DNA of 16,104 nucleotides from CAKVOD01 sp964489405. GTDB taxonomy: Bacteria > Bacillota > Clostridia > Christensenellales > UBA1242. Positions 13,625 through 16,104 of the stretch are shown here, piece by piece (position 1 is the stretch's first letter; each line of letters opens with the position of its first letter). Below the pieces are notes generated by a model. It was not told the DNA's origin and made no database searches. It saw only the letters and a list, made by a program, of their open reading frames with translations. A program made the position numbers and the translations under genes. The stretch spans positions 1-16,104 of the forward strand of contig CAZAYL010000024.1 of assembly GCA_964489405.1 (NCBI GenBank), read 5' to 3'.

Positions 13625-14611
13625 TTATAATTTCGAAGCAACTTTATTTGCAATTGTGTTGTCTACTACTTTATTGTACGCAACATCATTTTTTAATTCA
13701 CCTGCAGTTCTTATGATGTTGCAAAGATTGTCATACGAGGTTTCTTTCATCACTGGGCTTTCTACCCATACATCAATTGATTTATAACTTTCAATTGCAT
13801 TTTTGATTGAAATACGTGTACTCCCTGTAAATGACGGCATTAATGAATCAACTACATTGTCAATTTCTTCAGTCATTATAAAGGTATATCCTTTCATTAC
13901 TGCTGTCAAAAATTTTTCTGCTTTTTGTGGATTATTTTTTAGAAATTTTGAAGTTGCCATAAATGCAGTGTATGGGACTTCTCCACTTTCTTGCCCAATT
14001 GATGCGACTTTATATCCTTTACCAGCTGAAATATAATCACTAGCAGTTGGCTCAAACATTGTGCAATAATCTCCCTGTCCATTTTCGAATGCACTGACCA
14101 TCATATCAAACGCTATGTCTAAATTTAACGTCATTTTGTCTCTAATTTTTTGTTGTTTCAAAACATATTCAAGCGTCATTGCAGGCATTCCCCCACGCCG
14201 TCCCCCTAGAATTTCTTTACCTTCAAGATTAGCCCAAGAGAAATTATCTTCTTTGGTACGACCAACAAGAATTGTTCCATCCCTTTTTGTTAATTGCCCA
14301 AATATAATTGGTTGGGTTTTAGTGTTTTGCGACGCAACATAAACCGCAGTTTCAGGTCCTAAAAGCGCTATATCGGCTTGCCCAGAAATTAGTGCAGTCA
14401 TAGATTTATCCGAACCCCCACCATTTGTGAGTTCAATTTTTATTCCATTTTCTTCAAAGTATCCATTATTTATTGCAATATAAAGTGGAGCATAAAATAT
14501 GCTATGCGTAACTTCATTTAATCGGATAGTTTTATTATCCCCCTTCCCGCACCCACACAATGCAACAACTACTGCTAGAATAATTGATATTAATATATTA
14601 ATAGACTTCAT
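13625..14611 (-). CDS. ABC importer substrate-binding lipoprotein, NMT1/SsuA-like
   Basis: This 328-residue extracellular lipoprotein captures substrate for an importer of the nitrate/sulfonate/HMP class. The signal peptide is MKSINILISIILAVVVALCGC, with lipobox LCGC and lipidated C21 (a Lgt substrate). The mature protein has the family's start HSIFYAPLYIAINNGYFEENGI (36-57, split by the N-lobe), SGQADIALLGPE (76-87) and GGRRGGMPAMTLEYVLKQ later, as in NMT1-like domains. The frame opens at 14644, but GGAGG four bases before the ATG at 14611 and the signal peptide fix the start. No ATPase or permease is adjacent. The pair at 5037-6590 lacks a binding protein and is the likely partner; this is inference. 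The ligand is unknown. Confidence 0.85.
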   Translation of the reverse strand: MKSINILISIILAVVVALCGCGKGDNKTIRLNEVTHSIFYAPLYIAINNGYFEENGIKIELTNGGGSDKSMTALISGQADIALLGPETAVYVASQNTKTQPIIFGQLTKRDGTILVGRTKEDNFSWANLEGKEILGGRRGGMPAMTLEYVLKQQKIRDKMTLNLDIAFDMMVSAFENGQGDYCTMFEPTASDYISAGKGYKVASIGQESGEVPYTAFMATSKFLKNNPQKAEKFLTAVMKGYTFIMTEEIDNVVDSLMPSFTGSTRISIKNAIESYKSIDVWVESPVMKETSYDNLCNIIRTAGELKNDVAYNKVVDNTIANKVASKL

Positions 14612-14649
14612 ACGTCCTCCATATTTTAATGCTAAAAATGCCACACTTA

Positions 14650-14679
14650 ATTATATTCTTAGTGACATAAATATGTGAA
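14650..14679 (-). promoter_or_regulatory. Promoter of the binding-protein gene
   Basis: Minus strand TTCACA (14679-14674) and TATAAT (14655-14650) are 18 bp apart. The start would be near 14643, about 32 bases before the ATG, which excludes the longer frame beginning at 14644. Confidence 0.55.
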
Positions 14680-14698
14680 ATTTTACTTTTTAAAAAGT

Positions 14699-14727
14699 TT
14701 GTATTTTTTTTAAAAATGTGTTATACT
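14699..14727 (+). promoter_or_regulatory. Extended -10 promoter of pgsA
   Basis: TATACT (14722-14727) has TG one base upstream (14719-14720), and a weak -35 TTGTAT lies at 14699-14704 with 17-bp spacing. The start near 14734 is followed by GAGG and the ATG at 14751. It is back to back with the binding-protein promoter. Confidence 0.6.
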
Positions 14728-14750
14728 AATATTATTGCTTACGAGGAAAT

Positions 14751-15302
14751 ATGAAAATTAATCTTATACCAAACATTTTAAGTTTATTCAGGCTTTTTCT
14801 TGTTCCTGTTTTTGTATTTTGTTTCTTTTGTGTCAATAAATATTTGGCACTAGGAATTTTTGTCCTTGCATGTTTAACAGATATTTTAGATGGATTTATT
14901 GCTAGACATTATAATGCAATTACTGAACTTGGCAAAATCTTGGACCCGCTCGCCGACAAATGTATGAAAGCTGGCGCTTTAATCAGTTTGACAATTGCAA
15001 AACTAATTCCACTTTGGATTGCTGTTGTAATGATCGTCTGTGACCTTGCAATGATTATAAGCGGTTTTTGCATATACAAAAAGAAAATAACTATCCCAAG
15101 TAATTTTTTAGGAAAACTTGGAACGTGCCTTATCAGTTTAGGTGTTATTTTTAGCTTTTTTACTGAATGGCTAGGAGATGCAAATGTGATGATTATTTAT
15201 ATTGGAATTGCTACTGCCATTATCTCTGGGCTCAATTATGTATACATTTTCTTTACAGAAAAAATTGGTAAACACAAAATTGATGACAACGACAAATCGT
15301 AA
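14751..15302 (+). CDS. pgsA: CDP-diacylglycerol-glycerol-3-phosphate 3-phosphatidyltransferase
   Basis: PgsA joins CDP-diacylglycerol and glycerol-3-phosphate to phosphatidylglycerol phosphate, the committed step to phosphatidylglycerol. The 183 residues have the usual length and the full CDP-alcohol phosphotransferase motif D-x2-D-G-x2-A-R-x8-G-x3-D-x3-D: D44, D47, G48, A51, R52, G61, D65 and D69. The N-terminus NLIPNILSLFRLFLVPVFV is typical of PgsA. About five to six membrane segments follow to residue 172, with a short charged tail. Among CDP-alcohol enzymes, the N-terminus and size favour PgsA over cardiolipin or phosphatidylserine synthase. GAGG precedes the ATG. Its product is the lipid donor for Lgt. 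Confidence 0.92.
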   Translation: MKINLIPNILSLFRLFLVPVFVFCFFCVNKYLALGIFVLACLTDILDGFIARHYNAITELGKILDPLADKCMKAGALISLTIAKLIPLWIAVVMIVCDLAMIISGFCIYKKKITIPSNFLGKLGTCLISLGVIFSFFTEWLGDANVMIIYIGIATAIISGLNYVYIFFTEKIGKHKIDDNDKS

Positions 15303-15365
15303 TTATTAATTAAAACAAAAATATATGCCACATTTCAACAAATTAAAATATTAAACTTAAATATA

Positions 15366-15394
15366 TTGACATTATTGAAGTGTTGTGTTATAAT
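15366..15394 (+). promoter_or_regulatory. Full-consensus extended sigma-A promoter
   Basis: TTGACA (15366-15371) and TATAAT (15389-15394) are both perfect, 17 bp apart, with TG one base before the -10. This is the strongest promoter in the window. The start would be near 15401, right at the GAGG of the next gene, so the leader is only about 11 bases. The tRNA gene downstream may share this transcript, since no terminator separates them. Confidence 0.85.
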
Positions 15395-15411
15395 ACTAAC
15401 GAGGTAGAAAT

Positions 15412-15648
15412 ATGATTGGAAGTTTGATTTTGGGAGTTACGCTTGCACAGAGATTGTCTTTGTGGTATGTAATTTTAGGAATAGTACTTATTGTAATTGG
15501 CATTTCTCTCTATATTTTGTCGAAGAGATTTGTGGCATATATTCGTAAGAATGATAATGTTGAACAAAATGATAAAACACTTGTTTCAATTCGCATCATT
15601 GCTATGGTAATATTTGTTGTCGGTGTTATAGTATTTATTTTACCGTAA
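15412..15648 (+). CDS. Small two-helix membrane protein, unknown function
   Basis: This 78-residue protein consists of two hydrophobic helices, about 14-36 (LSLWYVILGIVLIVIGISLYI) and 59-77 (IRIIAMVIFVVGVIVFI), joined by a basic loop ending KRFVAYIRKNDNVEQNDK. I do not recognise a family. GAGG lies before the ATG, and a perfect extended promoter drives it, so it is expected to be well expressed despite its size. It is followed after 28 bp by tRNA-Glu, and no terminator is visible between them. The loop and two-helix plan would allow partner contacts at the inner face, but the topology is not fixed by the sequence alone. Confidence 0.65.
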   Translation: MIGSLILGVTLAQRLSLWYVILGIVLIVIGISLYILSKRFVAYIRKNDNVEQNDKTLVSIRIIAMVIFVVGVIVFILP

Positions 15649-15676
15649 AACAAATGTTAGCTTTGCTTGCATTTTT

Positions 15677-15752
15677 GCTCCCATCGTCTAGTGGTCAAGG
15701 ACGCCAGCCTCTCACGTTGGCAACACGGGTTCGACCCCCGTTGGGAGTACCA
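15677..15752 (+). tRNA. tRNA-Glu (anticodon CTC), CCA encoded
   Basis: A full cloverleaf can be drawn. The acceptor stem is 15677-15683 with 15742-15748 (first pair G-U). The D stem is GTC/GAC (15686-15688, 15700-15702). The anticodon stem is CCAGC/GTTGG (15704-15708, 15716-15720) around loop CTCTCAC, giving anticodon CTC (15711-15713). The T stem is ACGGG/CCCGT (15725-15729, 15737-15741) with loop TTCGACC. The discriminator A49-equivalent at 15749 is followed by genomic CCA (15750-15752). It reads GAG codons. Confidence 0.95.
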
Positions 15753-15764
15753 TAGAAGAACAAT

Positions 15765-15795
15765 AGGATTGATACAAAAGTGTCAGTCCTTTTTT
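15765..15795 (+). terminator. Terminator of tRNA-Glu
   Basis: AGGATTGATAC (15765-15775) pairs with GTGTCAGTCCT (15780-15790), including two G-U pairs, around an AAAA loop, followed by TTTTT (15791-15795). It closes the tRNA transcript. Confidence 0.85.
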
Positions 15796-15796
15796 G

Positions 15797-15838
15797 TTTA
15801 CGAAAATAGGGAGTTTTCTCCTTTCTGCGTTTCGTAAA
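15797..15838. repeat. 9-bp inverted repeat after the tRNA terminator
   Basis: TTTACGAAA (15797-15805) and TTTCGTAAA (15830-15838) are exact inverted repeats, 24 bp apart. Between them GGAG-TTTT-CTCC can form an inner hairpin (15810-15821). Its position right behind a tRNA terminator suggests an attachment-like site or an element boundary, but no integrase is in view. This and the following entry account for the gene-free stretch 15796-16104, in which I see no coding region. Confidence 0.5.
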
Positions 15839-15898
15839 TTAGATTCGTGAGTCGCTTTTATAGGTGATTTTTGGGTCTTTTTTTTTCTTATTTTTAGG

Positions 15899-16010
15899 TA
15901 GGAACACGATTACTCCGAATTTCGTCAGGGTGTTGCATAGTAGGAACACGATTACTTTTTACTAGAACACAAAAGCCCTACAGGAACACAAAAGGGGCTA
16001 CTAGAACTCG
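15899..16010 (+). repeat. Cluster of five spaced AGGAACAC-like direct repeats
   Basis: TAGGAACACGATTACT occurs twice exactly (15899-15914 and 15941-15956). Three shorter relatives follow: TAGAACACA (15963-15971), AGGAACACA (15982-15990) and TAGAACTCGAT (16002-16012). The GAAC cores start at 15902, 15944, 15965, 15984 and 16004, with steps of 42, 21, 19 and 20 bp, close to two helical turns. Such spacing suits cooperative protein sites: ends of IS21, Tn7 or Mu-like elements, or iterons. No transposase or replication gene lies within the window, so the identity is open. Confidence 0.6.
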
Positions 16011-16104
16011 ATAGATAAGATAACCTTTAATATTTTTGATATTTATTGAAATCCTGACTGATAAAGATATTGGTTGGGATTTTTGTTTGTAACTATTTTG
16101 TTAA

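Noticed and set aside
13803..14342. Two + strand open frames opposite the binding-protein gene
   Set aside because: They are antisense shadows with no ribosome sites; the minus frame has a signal peptide, lipobox and family motifs.
15899..16012. CRISPR array
   Set aside because: Repeats are short, only two are exact, the unit step is about 20 bp and there are no regular spacers of 30-40 bp or cas genes.

Overview
The window looks like chromosome of a low-G+C Gram-positive bacterium of the Clostridia type (Bacillota), probably a spore former or close relative. The evidence is the AT-rich DNA, strong AGGAGG-type ribosome sites, near-consensus sigma-A promoters, and genes typical of that group: CvpA, a DivIVA-domain protein, a PdaB-like deacetylase, a YlbJ-like membrane protein, a DUF4364 protein and a TSCPD protein. 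I cannot name the genus. No phage, CRISPR array or complete mobile element is visible.

Layout. 1-980: a promoter and cvpA on the + strand, ending in a terminator shared with the convergent gene. 987-4783: a minus-strand operon running deacetylase > two-OB-fold SSB-like protein > lgt > small membrane protein > DivIVA-domain protein, a cell-envelope and DNA-maintenance mixture. 4853-6690: a + strand promoter, a structured leader with a 12-bp perfect hairpin, then the ATPase and permease of a nitrate/sulfonate/HMP-type ABC importer, and a strong terminator. 6690-7985: a minus-strand dehydrogenase of the dihydrodipicolinate-reductase/2,4-diaminopentanoate-dehydrogenase type, with a Cys/His-rich metallothionein-like tail and its own terminator and promoter. 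8111-9697 (minus): an intracellular subtilisin-like protease and, upstream of it, a small unknown protein, with a long palindrome between them. 9772-10077: a divergent small unknown gene. 10082-10636: a membrane-anchored lytic transglycosylase. 10743-11741: a YlbJ-like protein overlapping a convergent unknown gene. 12632-13565: DUF4364 and TSCPD genes as a pair. 13625-14611: a lipoprotein substrate-binding protein of the same class as the importer. 14751-15302: pgsA. 15412-15752: a small membrane protein, then tRNA-Glu(CTC) with its terminator. 15796-16104: gene-free DNA with an inverted repeat and five spaced GAAC-core repeats.

How the genes fit together. The ATPase and permease (5037-6590) lack a binding protein next to them. 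The lipoprotein at 13625-14611 is the obvious candidate partner, and Lgt from the same window would lipidate it. Lgt, PgsA (which makes the phosphatidylglycerol that Lgt consumes), the deacetylase, the transglycosylase and the DivIVA-domain protein all act on the membrane or wall. The points most worth a second look are the metal-binding tail on the dehydrogenase, the repeat cluster after the tRNA (possibly the end of a transposon), the palindrome before the protease, and the leader hairpin of the importer.
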